DNA from: Lepidostoma basale
Lineage: Eukaryota > Arthropoda > Insecta > Trichoptera > Lepidostomatidae
Direction of reading: 5' to 3'
NCBI GenBank assembly: GCA_022606425.2
Contig: JAHDVF020000938.1
Location: forward strand, 434,001-498,000
Length of the DNA stretch: 64,000 nt
Shown in pieces: positions 33,601 to 43,300 of this stretch. The notes under the pieces were generated by a model. It made no database searches, was not told where the DNA came from, and saw only the letters and a program-made list of their open reading frames with translations. Each line of letters starts with the position of its first letter. Position 1 is the first letter of the stretch. Position numbers and translations under genes: made by a program.

Positions 33601-35016
33601 CTGTCCTACTTGCAGACAACGAGCATGAACTACAATTCCTGGTGAATTGTAGCTATGTATGAGGTATGCATGCGAAATGATCTGATGATGAATGTTAATA
33701 AGTCCAAGGTAATGATTTTTGAAAATGAAGAAACCATGACAGTCTGCAACAATAGCGTGAATGGTGAAAATTTGGAGCAAGTAGTTGAGTTCGTGTATTT
33801 TGGTAGTATGTTTACAAGAGATGGGCGAATGGAGAGGGATATTGAAAGAAAGGTTGGGGCAGGCAACAAAGTGAATGGTGCACTTAAAGTTGTAATCGCA
33901 AACAATAACCTATCCAAAAAAAGCTAGAATGTCAGTGCACAATGGTGTTCTTCTACCAACCCTTATGTATGGAAGCGAAGCATGAAACTGGCAAAAGAAG
34001 GATGAAAGTAGAATAAATGCAGTAGAAATGAGATCTCTTAGACGAATGTGGGGATGCTCTGTGTATGATGGAGTGTCGAATGAAAATATAAGAAGTGAAT
34101 GCGGTGCGAATGATGGTGTCATGAACAAAATAATGAAAGGATCATTAAGATGGTTTGGACATATGGAAAGAATGAATGAAGAATGAATGGTAAAAAAATT
34201 ATATGTTAATGATGTAAATGGAACCAGAAATAGAGGAAGACCGAGGAAAACGTGGCCATGTGAGGAGTCAGAGAAATCGACGCGCGTGCATAACACGATG
34301 TATGAATGTTGAGGAAGCGAGAGAAATATGTCAGGAAAGAAAAGTGTGGCAGTCCATTCTTTCTGCCTACCCCTTCGGGGAGACGGCGTGATGGTTAGTT
34401 AGTGAGTTAGTTAAGTTAAAAAAAATCGCACGTTATATATTTCAAAATTTACAAACAAATTGTTCTCCGTTTGTTTTCTACAATACTGTTATACGACAAT
34501 AATCAGAACAAAATTCAAAGTAATCCAGAAATGTTCAAGTGTCATGCGCATCGAGTGCATTTCTTTACTTTCGGATAGAATCGAAGTATTCGTCTTTCGT
34601 TCTCTTGTATTCAAAATATTCTCGTACTCTTTCTTGATGACATACGGATTATGGCCTGTTCATATTATGATCTTATTTATTTTCAATCGTGGTTGGATCA
34701 AACCTATGGTAGTTAATCTTCAGTGCCAGTATTTTATAATGTTTTAACTTATATTAGTAAATGCTTTAATGAATGTTTCACAAGATCGATAAAGTAAAAT
34801 ATTATGCTTTTAAAAATATAATATATAAATAATTATGTTTTTATTAATGCTTTACTCACCTCTTGTATAAGAATAAAAGTTCGGCATAGCATCGTGTGAA
34901 CAAGCTGTCAATTTCAGAAGATTTGTGATATTATCACTACCTTCTGTGGTAATACTTTCTTTTAATTTCTCCATATTGACGTCAGTACCAAAATTTCTGT
35001 TTGTATTCACTTCCAT
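24460..35016 (-). CDS. Organic solute transporter alpha-like gene A, complete, 7 coding exons
   Basis: Predicted 362-residue multi-pass membrane protein of the Ost-alpha/SLC51A (Solute_trans_a) family. The vertebrate family member exports bile acids and steroid conjugates across the basolateral membrane; the insect substrate is unknown. Coding exons, 5' to 3' on the minus strand: 35016-34860, 30886-30735, 29510-29362, 27352-27263, 26027-25931, 25394-25136, 24644-24460. They sum to 1089 nt with no stop, every intron is GT..AG, and phases are 1,0,2,2,0,1. The protein has a hydrophilic N-terminus with sequon NIT at residue 29 and about seven hydrophobic segments (near 60-77, 95-115, 122-143, 188-212, 226-243, 256-275, 293-315). 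It carries PRAYLLAE at 116-123, YCGGE at 144-148 and the cysteine cluster CCCWPCC at 167-173. That cluster separates Ost-alpha from the related TMEM184 proteins. The start is the first ATG of exon 1. The exons are seen directly; the function is inferred from family. Gene B is a tandem paralogue. Confidence 0.93.
24874..24916 (+). ncRNA. Hammerhead-like motif in gene A intron 6 (antisense)
   Basis: Stem I TACC/GGTG, core CTGAAGA at 24878-24884, hairpin GGAGA..TCTAC with one mismatch, then GAAAC and GTC. Stem III has no loop bases in this copy, so it would need to pair as a dimer. Confidence 0.4.
24933..25021. repeat. 89 bp hairpin, MITE-like, in gene A intron 6
   Basis: The outer arms are 24933-24954 and 25000-25021 (GATCTATTTACACTCATCAGTT versus its near complement), with an inner GC-rich pair GGCCGAC/GTCGGCC. 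It is preceded by TTAA and followed by TTTA. No second copy was seen in the window. Confidence 0.55.
25136..25394 (-). CDS. Gene A exon 6, TM5-TM7
   Basis: The 259 nt exon starts in phase 0 after acceptor TTTTAG and ends with one base before donor GTGAGT. It encodes two clear hydrophobic helices and the start of the last one (GVLPC..ITPFVLAS). Intron 6 is 491 bp and carries a hammerhead-like motif and a 89 bp hairpin. Confidence 0.92.
25415..25690 (-). mobile_element. LINE-C 3' fragment in gene A intron 5
   Basis: The minus strand has GGCGTGATGGTTAGTTG at its 3' end and decayed coding upstream. It begins about 20 bp beyond the acceptor of exon 6. Confidence 0.6.
25931..26027 (-). CDS. Gene A exon 5, TM4
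   Basis: The 97 nt exon lies between acceptor TTTCAG and donor GTTTGT. It encodes a hydrophobic helix containing QLPIVQGALYLVF and ending WAEKQ. Gene B has QLPLLQGALYVVL and WAEKQ in the same positions. Intron 5 is 536 bp and holds a LINE-C fragment. Confidence 0.92.
26095..26300. repeat. HHR-A inverted pair in gene A intron 4
   Basis: ACATGTTTGAGGGCATTATCAA at the left and GCATTTGTAGAGCGAAACATGT at the right oppose each other, flanked by AAAACGTTAAATTTC. It is strongly decayed. Confidence 0.45.
26350..26415 (+). repeat. Possible second tRNA-like SINE head
   Basis: GGTTGGTGGTCTAGCAGACA, then GAACTTAAGTTCAAATG resemble pol III A and B boxes. There is only one copy, so the call is weak. Confidence 0.3.
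26875..26972 (+). mobile_element. LINE-E extreme 3' end
   Basis: It matches the last 95 bp of LINE-E (GTGATCACCAACATCGGGGG) and ends with a short (GAA)n. It lies in intron 4 of gene A. Confidence 0.55.
27263..27352 (-). CDS. Gene A exon 4, cysteine-cluster loop
   Basis: The 90 nt exon lies between acceptor TTTCAG and donor GTAAGT. It encodes the cytosolic loop with CCCWPCC followed by LPK, a probable palmitoylation site by analogy with human OST-alpha (inference). Another reading frame here is open but is only a shadow. Intron 4 is 1235 bp. Confidence 0.92.
27500..28170 (+). mobile_element. LINE-I 3' end in gene A intron 3
   Basis: Frames encode SRLDYCNGVYANITKQQTNK, HITQHLKELHWLK, LHGMAPAYISELY and FGDRAFAVAGPSAWNSL, separated by a frameshift near 27715. 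It is nearly identical to 49740-50460, so the family was active recently. Confidence 0.8.
28175..29360. other. Rest of gene A intron 3
   Basis: The interval has no recognised exon. 28730-28960 is GC-richer and open for 72 codons without motifs. 29160-29285 may be a decayed LINE tail. Confidence 0.35.
29362..29510 (-). CDS. Gene A exon 3, core of the family domain
   Basis: The 149 nt exon lies between acceptor TTTTAG and donor GTAGGT. It encodes the rest of TM2, the conserved PRAYLLAE and TM3, ending with YCGGE. By my count 33 of 50 residues match gene B. The less common donor GTAGGT is used by both paralogues. Intron 3 is 2009 bp and contains a LINE-I copy. Confidence 0.93.
29520..30730. other. 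Gene A intron 2
   Basis: It contains the GC-rich repeat at 30375-30590. 29680-30240 resembles old retroelement sequence but no motif can be named. Confidence 0.4.
30375..30590. repeat. GC-rich repeat of unknown class, copy 2
   Basis: It is the counterpart of 12965-13215, with GGTTTTATGGCGCCAGAAGC and ACCGCTCGTGGACGCTAGGA. No coding frame survives in either copy. Confidence 0.5.
30735..30886 (-). CDS. Gene A exon 2, first transmembrane segments
   Basis: The 152 nt exon lies between acceptor TTGTAG and donor GTAAGA. It starts with two bases completing Gly53 and ends in phase 0 at SIYP. It encodes TM1 and the first half of TM2. The matching gene B exon is also exactly 152 nt. Intron 2 is 1224 bp. 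Confidence 0.92.
31020..31120. repeat. Inverted repeat with GAAACCAGT arms
   Basis: CTAGTTTCGGCAACT and AGCTGCCGAAACCAG oppose each other about 60 bp apart. This is similar in layout to 40845-40965. Confidence 0.4.
31472..31765 (-). mobile_element. LINE-J 3' fragment in gene A intron 1
   Basis: The minus strand encodes, with breaks, RRARWIGHVLRNECFLHD, GRGRPRQEYVDQICRDMG and WKRRCVALLQI, a LINE C-terminal tail, and ends with (GAA)n. Confidence 0.65.
32834..33255 (-). repeat. Repeat H copy
   Basis: Its first 137 bp (32834-32970) recur almost unchanged at 33350-33486. The remainder matches the 19383 copy in reverse. Confidence 0.65.
33350..33486 (-). repeat. Repeat H, truncated duplicate
   Basis: It differs from 32834-32970 at about three positions and is truncated exactly where LINE-C begins. 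Confidence 0.65.
33486..34420 (+). mobile_element. LINE-C, longest copy, with reverse-transcriptase YADD box
   Basis: The first frame encodes LFNLYMDKCMKELKG and VSVNCLLYADDAVLLADNEHE, the catalytic motif of a LINE reverse transcriptase (YADD codons at 33588-33599). After frameshifts come MMNVNKSKVMIFE, VVEFVYFGSMFTRDGRMERD and the usual tail to GGCGTGATGG and (GTTA)n. It is a pseudogene and sits in intron 1 of gene A. Confidence 0.8.
34860..35016 (-). CDS. Gene A exon 1 (start codon)
   Basis: It encodes residues 1-52 plus one base of codon 53, from the ATG at 35016-35014 to donor GTGAGT. The segment is hydrophilic and presumably extracellular, with the glycosylation sequon NIT. It ends FYSYTR, matching FYTYFS at the same place in gene B. 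Intron 1 is 3973 bp. Confidence 0.88.
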
Positions 35017-35266
35017 GTTTACCAATCACTATCTCAATCGAGATCATAGACAATATATAATAGTTCAATGCATAATCGTTCACTTATAAATATATAATAT
35101 ACAGTTAAAACACTACGAATACATTACAATTTTGCGTTATATAAAGCACTTTCGTTTGAATTTTGTAACTATTTTTAACGTGAAATAAATCTGCCTAATA
35201 CCCACAATTATACAAGTGATTAAATTATAAATTATACATATTTTCGTACAATTTTTGGAAGTATAA

Positions 35267-35303
35267 TTTCGGTTCTACGTTTAACAGATAACTGAATAAA
35301 TCC
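35267..35303 (-). promoter_or_regulatory. Proposed core promoter block of gene A
   Basis: On the minus strand the block reads TTTATTCAGTTAT, then TTAAACGTAGAACCGAAA. It contains the arthropod initiator-like TCAGTT (35295-35290), and an AT-rich TAAATAAA lies about 30-38 bases upstream. The same block stands 52535-52573 upstream of gene B although the surrounding bases do not match. The implied 5' UTR is about 277 nt if unspliced. Transcription start is inferred. Confidence 0.55.
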
Positions 35304-35875
35304 TATAGATAAAACAGGCTATCTTTATTTACTCCATATAATATGTAGGCGTGTGTTGTATTTAGTATGTATTTCAATTTAGGTTGGTACTTATCGCTAA
35401 GCTTAGTCATACATGAAGATAACGAACAGGTTTTTTTTAATATAGATAATGTCGTATTATGTCAGCGCACATTGCAAAATCCATTAAAAAAATCTTTATC
35501 TGAATTCAAAATACGTTTCCTGTTTTAATTGTTTTTAAAAAATATATATTTTGATAGTAGGAATATGGTGACAAAGTATTGCTTAGTAAATTTAAATATT
35601 TAGAATACGACACATATATTGTTTTAAGGGATTTTTATTTAAATTTGTCGTATAATGCTCGCACGAGTCTAGCTCAACATAGGAGTTGGTGTAAGAAATT
35701 CTCGATCGAGCCACACTCGACATGGTCTTGGCAAGGGTTTATAGGTTTCATCTAGATGTTTAGAAAATATAGTTTTTATTTTTTAATTAACGTATTTAGT
35801 TAGATATTCATAAATGCTTGTTGTCAATGATAAATACTTATTTTGTAATATCGTCATAAATCCCATAATAAATCT
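35304..35875. other. Intergenic, upstream of gene A
   Basis: AT-rich upstream region with no recognised repeat. Confidence 0.4.
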
Positions 35876-35879
35876 ATAT

Positions 35880-36215
35880 ATTATAGAGTGTCAAATGCAA
35901 ATACATGAAGTGAATGCGGGGCGAATGAAAGTGTTATGATCAAAATAATGAAAGAGTCATAAATATGGTTTGGACACATGGAAAGAATGAATGAAGAGAG
36001 AATGGTGTAGAAAGTATTTTTAAACGATATGAACGGAGCTTGAAGTAGAGGAAGGCCGAGGAAATCGTGACACGATCAAATCAATAAAATATTTAATTTC
36101 GGTCTCGTGGGGAATCGGAAAAATCGACCTGCGCGCATGACACGGTGTATGAATGAACCTTCTTTCTGCCTACCTCTCCGGGAGACGGCGTGATGGTTAG
36201 TTAGTTAATTAAATA
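35880..36215 (+). mobile_element. LINE-C 3' fragment, decayed
   Basis: It retains traces of MKESLIWFGHMERMNEERM and RGRPRKS, then GGCGTGATGGTTAGTTAG. Confidence 0.62.
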
Positions 36216-36559
36216 CCTAATACTGAGCAATTTCGTTATTGTGAATTTTAATCGATAAATGCAATGTTTTTCAAATTTCAGATTAAGTTTTTATTTGATA
36301 AGATAAATTATTCTTGAATTTATTTCCTAGTTTACTCTGTGCATTAAAACCATAAACATATCTTTCTTATCGCAAAATTTATGCCTTTTATACTACATGG
36401 ATCATAAAAGTATCAACGCTCAAAAATGCTCTGTCATAATTATCACCAGTTTTCACGTAAATAAATAATTTAACTGTCACTCGTTGCAAACATCCATGTT
36501 CTATGCATTGTTGTAGCATTAAATGATTTTTCATAAAATTATTTTCCACTTAATGTATC

Positions 36560-37185
36560 TTACTTACTTACTTACTTAGACAGCCGTTGTCGTCCACTGC
36601 TGGACATAGGCCTCCCCCATACTTCTCCACGTATCCCTGTCTTGTGCCTTTTGCCTCCAATCGCTAGCAATTCTTCCAATGTCATCGGACCATCGTGTGG
36701 GGGGTCACTTTCTGTTTCGTTTGTCTTCGCGGGGTCTCCACTCTATCACCCTTCTGGTCCATCTATCGGCTACCAATCTGGCAACATGTCCCACAAATGA
36801 CCATTTAAGCTTCGCCACCCTTGCGACGACATCTGTCACTCCCGACCTTCTACGTATTTCAGTATTTCTTATCCGGTCTGAGAGTCTTACATATAGCATG
36901 GCTCTTTCGTGTTTCCTCTGTGCTACACGGAGTCCCCTTATGGTCGACTTAGTGAGGGTTAGCATTTCTGCTCCATATGTCAGTACTGGAAGTACGCATT
37001 GATCATACATTTTGCGTTTCAGAGACTAGGGAATCTTACTATTAAAGAAGTTCTTCAGATTGCTACATGCCGCCCACCCAAGACCGATTCTTCTCCGAAG
37101 CTCAGCAGTCTGATTATCTCTGGAAAGTAATATGTTGTGGCCGAGATATTTGTATTCTTTGACTTCTTCTATTAGCTGTATAATG
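36560..37185 (-). mobile_element. LINE-G 3' fragment with (TAAG)n tail
   Basis: The minus-strand frame 37010-36705 encodes MYDQCVLPVLTYGAEMLTLT, RAMLYVRLSDRIRNTEIRRR and FVGHVARLVADRWTRRVIEW. The 3' end has (AGTA)n at 36560-36578. Confidence 0.75.
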
Positions 37186-37289
37186 TATCTACTATATATT
37201 ATTTACGTACATAATTGTATTCGCTGAAGAAACAAGAAACACCAAATTATTTTTATTATTATGATTATATAACAAAAATGCTGCAACAA

Positions 37290-37700
37290 GTACAAATTTA
37301 TGGAGCAGAATACCAGGTGTAGACCAAGAGGAACGAAAATATGTTATCGATCTTTGAAAAGAAGTTGTTCATGGAAATCTATGGATCACTGAGCGAAAAT
37401 GGAGTGTGCAGGATAAGTTGCAAACGTGAGCTCGAAAATCCTAACAATGAACCCAACATTGTAAGGTTGGAAGAAAACCGAATTCCAAAAATATTCTCGA
37501 CACTTGAACAGATAGAAAACGAAATGAACGACCTGAAAATGAAAGTTGATGGGGTAGTACTGAGGGGGAGGGTGTCAGGGCGCTTGATGTTCTAAATTGG
37601 AGAATACGGTCGATGGACCGGGAGAGTAACGATAAATTCTGGAGAAGTCTTGCTTGTGGCCTGCGCGGATATCTAGGGCCGGTTCTTGGTCGCCACTTCA
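37290..37700 (+). mobile_element. Decayed LINE fragment
   Basis: It encodes MLSIFEKKLFMEIYGSLSEN and NNEPNIVRLEENRI, which follow the LINE pattern L.VFE.K..R.IYGP...E..I......GRLRW.GH. Confidence 0.5.
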
Positions 37701-38960
37701 GGGTGCGTCTGGTCCACCAATCATCCTATGGCGGTCCAATTTCCCTTCAACGATGCCCTTCTGCATGCTACATCGGCAGCTTCGGTCCTTTCTGTTTACA
37801 AATGTTTCACACTCTCCTTTCTATTGTAAGCTGTGTTACTCGGAGTTTATGTACTCTTCCGTTTGAACAAAAACAATAGACAAAATACCATGAAATAATA
37901 GGTTCTTATTTTACTAGCTCAAATACACGTTTCTTAGAGTAAATAAAACTATGTTTTCGTGAAGGAAAATCTTTGTATTTATCTTCTTAAACCAACACGA
38001 AAAATAAATATATTTACAAAATTCAAGGTTCATTTGTTATTAGCAAACTTAAGTGTATTTTAAACTGTGTTATTAAATAATTTTAAATATAATCATAATA
38101 AGAAAAAAGCGTTTGTTTATATTAAAATAATATAAATTGAAACTCTAATATTCGTTATGCTTCTATAATATTTTTTTTTATTCGTCCGGGTTTTCCGTTG
38201 AAAATTTTGGGTGATATTCGCTCGAAATGTCAATACTCATCTCCGACACGTCGCCACCGAGTTTTGAGATAAATAGTTGGCATTGAGCAAATATGAAGAA
38301 TTTCGTTGAGAAATTGCACTCACACACAGCTGTAGTTAATCAGCGTTTCATCACGGTGTGTTCAAACAATTTTGGAATAATTAAAAATAAATGGGTCAAA
38401 ACAAACAACATTCTTCCATTTCATTCAAATGGTATGTACATAAAGCAAATTAATTTTAAAATATCTTGATAAGATTGAAAACGTCTGTTTTCTAGAAGTT
38501 TTATTAAATTTATCGGAATGACACGTTTAGCCTTACTATGGCAATATCAAATATTTCAACTGATAATACCTTTAGAGTTTTACAACATTGTTGAGAAAAA
38601 TACAGAAGAAACAATGAATAAATACGAGTATTTATATACATATTTATGTAGGCCTATTTTCGCTTGATTATTTTATTGCTGAGATTTAAAGGAGCCATAT
38701 ATAAGGGCAGGCAAAAATTGTATTGGATAAACCAAGATCGAGAACAGAAGTGCATAAAGTCACGCAATACTTTAAAGGACAGCGCAAGGACGACGCCGTA
38801 GATTGGAAGATGAGTAGAAGGAGAGACCATCAGAAAGCAGTGACGGTTCCTTTCCTTTGGATTTATCAATCCTTTCCTCTAATATACAAAGATGATCAAA
38901 TTTTATAACAGTAAAAATTACCTGAATTTATTATATTATACCCGAATTTATTCGACAACA
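37701..38960. other. Intergenic between genes A and B
   Basis: It holds a decayed HHR-A unit (38470-38600) and no gene that I can recognise. Short frames at 38654-38908 have no motif. Confidence 0.4.
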
Positions 38961-38964
38961 AGCC

Positions 38965-39178
38965 ATGGTTACTGAGGTGCCTCTGAGGATAGGCGGGTTG
39001 CTGGCCATACGAAAGTCTATGGGAAGAAGGGTTCACAGGATTCCGCAGAGTTGGACGTCCCCCTGCCAGCTGAACCGACGATATTATAAAGAGTGCTGGT
39101 CGTGGATGGATAAGATTGGAGAGACCTACGTTCAGCAGTAGACGACAGGCGGCTATTAGGAAGATTATAACTTAATGT
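38965..39178 (+). mobile_element. LINE 3' tail
   Basis: It encodes GGLLAIRKSMGRRVHRIPQS and WSWMDKIGETYVQQ, a LINE C-terminal end ending in a stop. Confidence 0.55.
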
Positions 39179-39650
39179 GATTTCTGTATTCTTCTTCAAG
39201 TGCCCTGTCGGGTCCCCCAACGTTGGCGATCACCTCGGCGAACCTGTCCATGTCCTGCGCCGCTCGGAACACCTCCTCCACACTTCGGATGCCGGTCCAC
39301 TCCCTCACGTTTCGCAGCCAGGTCATCTGTCTCTTATTGGGCCCTCGGCGTCCCTCAATTTTCCCCTCCAATATCAGTTGGAGAAGGTGGTACTTTTCCC
39401 CACGCAGTATATGACCCAGATGTGAGATCTTTCGAACCTTGATAGTTGATAACAGTTCGGTATTGGTAATCATGTCTGTCCAGGGAACTCTGAGCATTCG
39501 GCGATGGAGCCACATTTCAAATGCTTCCAGTCTGTTCATTGAGTTAATTTTCAAGGTCCACGTTTCACATCCGTAAAATAAAACAGACCACACATAGTAT
39601 TTTATCATTCTTTGGCGGAGTTTCAAGTTTACGTTATCATTGCAATTCTA
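39178..39650 (-). mobile_element. LINE-E 3' fragment, longest open copy
   Basis: A single frame of 153 codons (39626-39165) encodes MKLRQRMIKYYVWSVLFYGC, MLRVPWTDMITNTELLSTIK, RRGPNKRQMTWLRNVREWTG and AEVIANVGGPDRALEE. It is the best preserved tail of the family here. Confidence 0.8.
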
Positions 39651-40038
39651 TTATATATTAAAAATATATATTCTCTTATCAGTCCTAATGCCCGCGTATT
39701 TTTATTTAAATAAAAATCTTAAAGTAATTTAGTTTATTATTTACACGTTTTATCAATTACAGACAGAGAGTTGTTATAATATTTACATTTTGTGTAACAT
39801 CTTAGAAGATCTAAGAATTCTATGTTAATTGAGATTTATGGAAATTTAATAAAAAAATGATTTTACTACAAAAATCTTTCGATTTCACAATATCACATTT
39901 ACACCTTCTTTAACCTGAAAAATTCAATGCAAAGCTGCTTTTAAATTAATATTTCAAAATAATGAAAATTTCTTAAACAATAGTTTAGCGTTATTTATAA
40001 CCTTCATTATGCGTACCTTTTTGAAATTCGTTAGCAAA

Positions 40039-40044
40039 TTTATT
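40039..40044 (-). terminator. Candidate polyadenylation signal of gene B
   Basis: AATAAA on the minus strand begins only 16 bases after the gene B stop codon. I saw no better signal close downstream. The short spacing resembles gene A. Confidence 0.4.
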
Positions 40045-40059
40045 GCCATACACGTTTTC

Positions 40060-40304
40060 CTACTTATAAATAGTATTTACACTATACCCATTTTCAGGTT
40101 TAAGCCACGAGTCTCTGTGTTCAGCAGCTTCAGGAGGTAAACTTATTATTTCGCTCTGTAAATTGATGCTGTTCTGTAGTGTGGAGTCACCCTGTTCTAC
40201 GGTCTCCGGATAATCGTCGTTGCCTGGAAGGGACTTTTTGTATAAGTGTCGCGCCCAATATGCAAGTACAATCAATTCGACGAGCGCCAATCCATTGTAG
40301 AGAA
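40060..40304 (-). CDS. Gene B exon 7 and stop
   Basis: After acceptor TTTCAG it encodes the end of TM7 (VLAYWARHLYKK) and a tail of about 60 residues rich in Glu, Ser and Pro, ending at TAG. The tail shares no recognisable sequence with the tails of A or C. Confidence 0.92.
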
Positions 40305-43300
40305 CTGAAAATAATTTGCTTTTTAATATATTGCATTTATCTTCCCTTGCTGGTGATGTGTAACTGATACACATTGCTTCAAAGATCGTTTATACGTATA
40401 CAAGTATTTAACACTAAATATTTCTGCATTACTTTTAATTCGTTAAAATGCGCTATGCGCTATGGAAAATATTACGAAAATCGTATTCATCGCGATGTAA
40501 CTAATTTCAAGAGGACATTCATTTAAATTTTTAGGCAGAATTAATCAGTATTAATAAATACATATATAAAATAAAATAAACACTTTGTGTTTTAATCGCG
40601 GAATTATTAAAAAAATTATATATTGCCCTGATGAAGCTTGAGTACAAGCGAAACTAGTTGGCGTTATATATAATTATATGCAAGATGTTTATTCTATTTC
40701 AAATATCTATTAATTTAAAATCTCTAAACACGAAGCGAGTGCTTCATATGAAAATTTAATATGTTAATTTTTTTTTAATAAAAACTAAAATATATAAATA
40801 AAATATTCCTTTACAATAAATTGAACATTTAGTATAATTCTACTTGATTTTTTAACCGGTTTTGGCAACTCGCTGCCATCTTCTGATAATTCTGAGATCG
40901 ACGAATTGTATTGATTTATGTATGCATAAAGCGAGCCGCCAAAACCGGTTGAAAACATAAAATCTAGTGGCATTAAACTATTTTAAATATATATTATTTA
41001 GAATATTTTTTCCTCATTTAAAAATGTGCTGAGATATTTCAAATAACAACATTAATGTTTTAGCCGTTTTTTGTTGTTTTTGTTATTAATAACACATTTC
41101 TAAACTTCTAACGAGATATTCTTAAACTTTTATCATACAGGTACCTATTATTATCACTTTATGTTCAAACAATCCATGAATTCGTGAACAGTTGATTAAA
41201 TAATAACTTGGACTTTAAATGTATCGGTAATATAATACTTACGACAAGCAAACACTGAAGGAGTTATTGGAGGGTGACAAGGCAGTATTCCATATCCAAT
41301 CAGGATTCTCGAGAGAAACGCGAATGACGTCAGCGACAAGGGCACCAACTTCAGTGCGAAAAATTTTCCTTTCAGGCAATGGTCGGGATGAAGAATTTCT
41401 TGTATAAGAAATACGAGCATGGTCAGACCCCATACAGCAATCAAAATGGATACAACTATCACTGGCTGGACATACGCGAAGTCAACAGGATATTCAGTCT
41501 AAAAAAAAAAATTATTTTAAATTTATAACACTATTAATTACATTCTAACTAAGAAGATTTTTTTGTATTGGTTTTTGTACGCTCAATCAGATAATTTTAT
41601 CTACATAAACTTTGCCTTCTAAAAATACACAAATTAACATAATTTTTAACGTATTCTCATTCTTCTACGATAGCGTTTTAGCCCAAAGCGAGCCTAGACT
41701 TCTTCTACTTTTGCCTCAAACTCCACCAGTACTCATCCACCGTCTTCCAATTTGTAACTTGTAGAAGCTGTTCTATGTGTTTCTTCACTTCGTCCTTCCA
41801 CCTCAGTTTGGGGCTTCTAATTATTCTTCTATCCCCCGGATGTCCAGTCATTATTCTCTTACGTACATGCTTTCGGCATTATTACTATTATACGTGTCCA
41901 ACCCATAAAAATAAATAACCCATATCAATCTGCGGAGTCTTATGTGTGTTGAGATACTAGGAGCTCCACAAATGATGCAAACTACAATTAATTTTCAAAA
42001 ATTAAATTATCATAATCATTATGTGTGTTACTTCACAGAAACGAAAAAAAAAATCTTACGCTGCTTTTCGTCGAATACAGAATTACCCTAGAAGTGAATC
42101 CAGCGCGTTTTAAAATTGTTTCGATATTCATTAATTGAATACGTGTTTTTCACGCGTTTTTGCCCCCTTCATGAATTTTTCTTTTTAAGAATTCTAAAAA
42201 TCAGGCTAATTTTTATAGTGCACGTTTTCATGTTTCATGTAGCCCCTTATAAGAAGCACCGTGAGAGCTGGTCGCCTAGCATGGATTTCGCACGTATGCC
42301 GAGCCGAAGAGACCAGAGCAATCAATACCCTGTACACGTCTAGACCGACTGGAGTTAGACCTCTAGGAAGGCCTAGACAGCGCCTAATGGACAATGTTCT
42401 GGCTGACCTGACTAGGTTGGGCGAATCGGACTGCTGGGAGCAAAAGGCGCAGAATCGAGGAGATTGGCGAAAAATCATCAAGGAGGCTAAAACTCTTCAA
42501 GAATTGGCCATCGGAAGTAAGTAAGTACGTTTTCATGTAAAAAAAAAACTCACACCGAATTGTATTTATGTCATTCTCCCGATCGTAAGTATATTGTTCC
42601 ATAGAAACATGTCGAGATAAATAAACTAAATACAACGTAAAAACGAAAAAAAAACATATACAATTTTACATCTTTATAATATATATTATTTAAATATTAT
42701 CATAAAATATTATTAAATATTTTAACATAAATTATTCATTTTATGTAATTCATAAAAATCAACATTCACGTATGTATCAAAGTTGATATGATTAATAAAA
42801 TTTTGTATTAAGGAATTTCTCAAATAGGTTAAACAATTTTAATGACAATTATAATGTATCGTAAACAAAAAAATATTTCACCCATTGATAACAATTACTA
42901 TATTTTATAAAGTGTTATATTATCATAATAAAGTATTTACCTGCTTTTCAGCCCAGACAACAAGTAGGACTACATATAAGGCTCCTTGTAGAAGTGGAAG
43001 TTGCAAAACTAACATTCGCAATATATTCAAGTTTTTTCTAAAACATAAAATAAAATTTTAAATTAAGTTAAGTACATATATTCATTGATTAATTTAACGC
43101 CTTAAAAAAAATATGAATTTTCTCAATACGTAATAAAATATTATAAAATTTATAAACTATTGTGTATTCATACATATTGGGTTTTTATTAGTTTTAAATT
43201 ATAATTATTATAAAGAAGTGGAAAAACGGATTTTACAATTGATTGAATAAATAATATAAAACATTCAGAATAATACATGAATTATGTAAATGGAACAAGA

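Noticed and set aside
39177..39442. Plus-strand Ser/Pro-rich frames
   Set aside because: They are antisense to the LINE-E tail; the same pattern recurs antisense to every LINE-E copy.
41196..41462. Stand-alone 88-codon membrane protein
   Set aside because: It is exon 6 of gene B read through its donor into the intron; real exon limits are 41243-41498.
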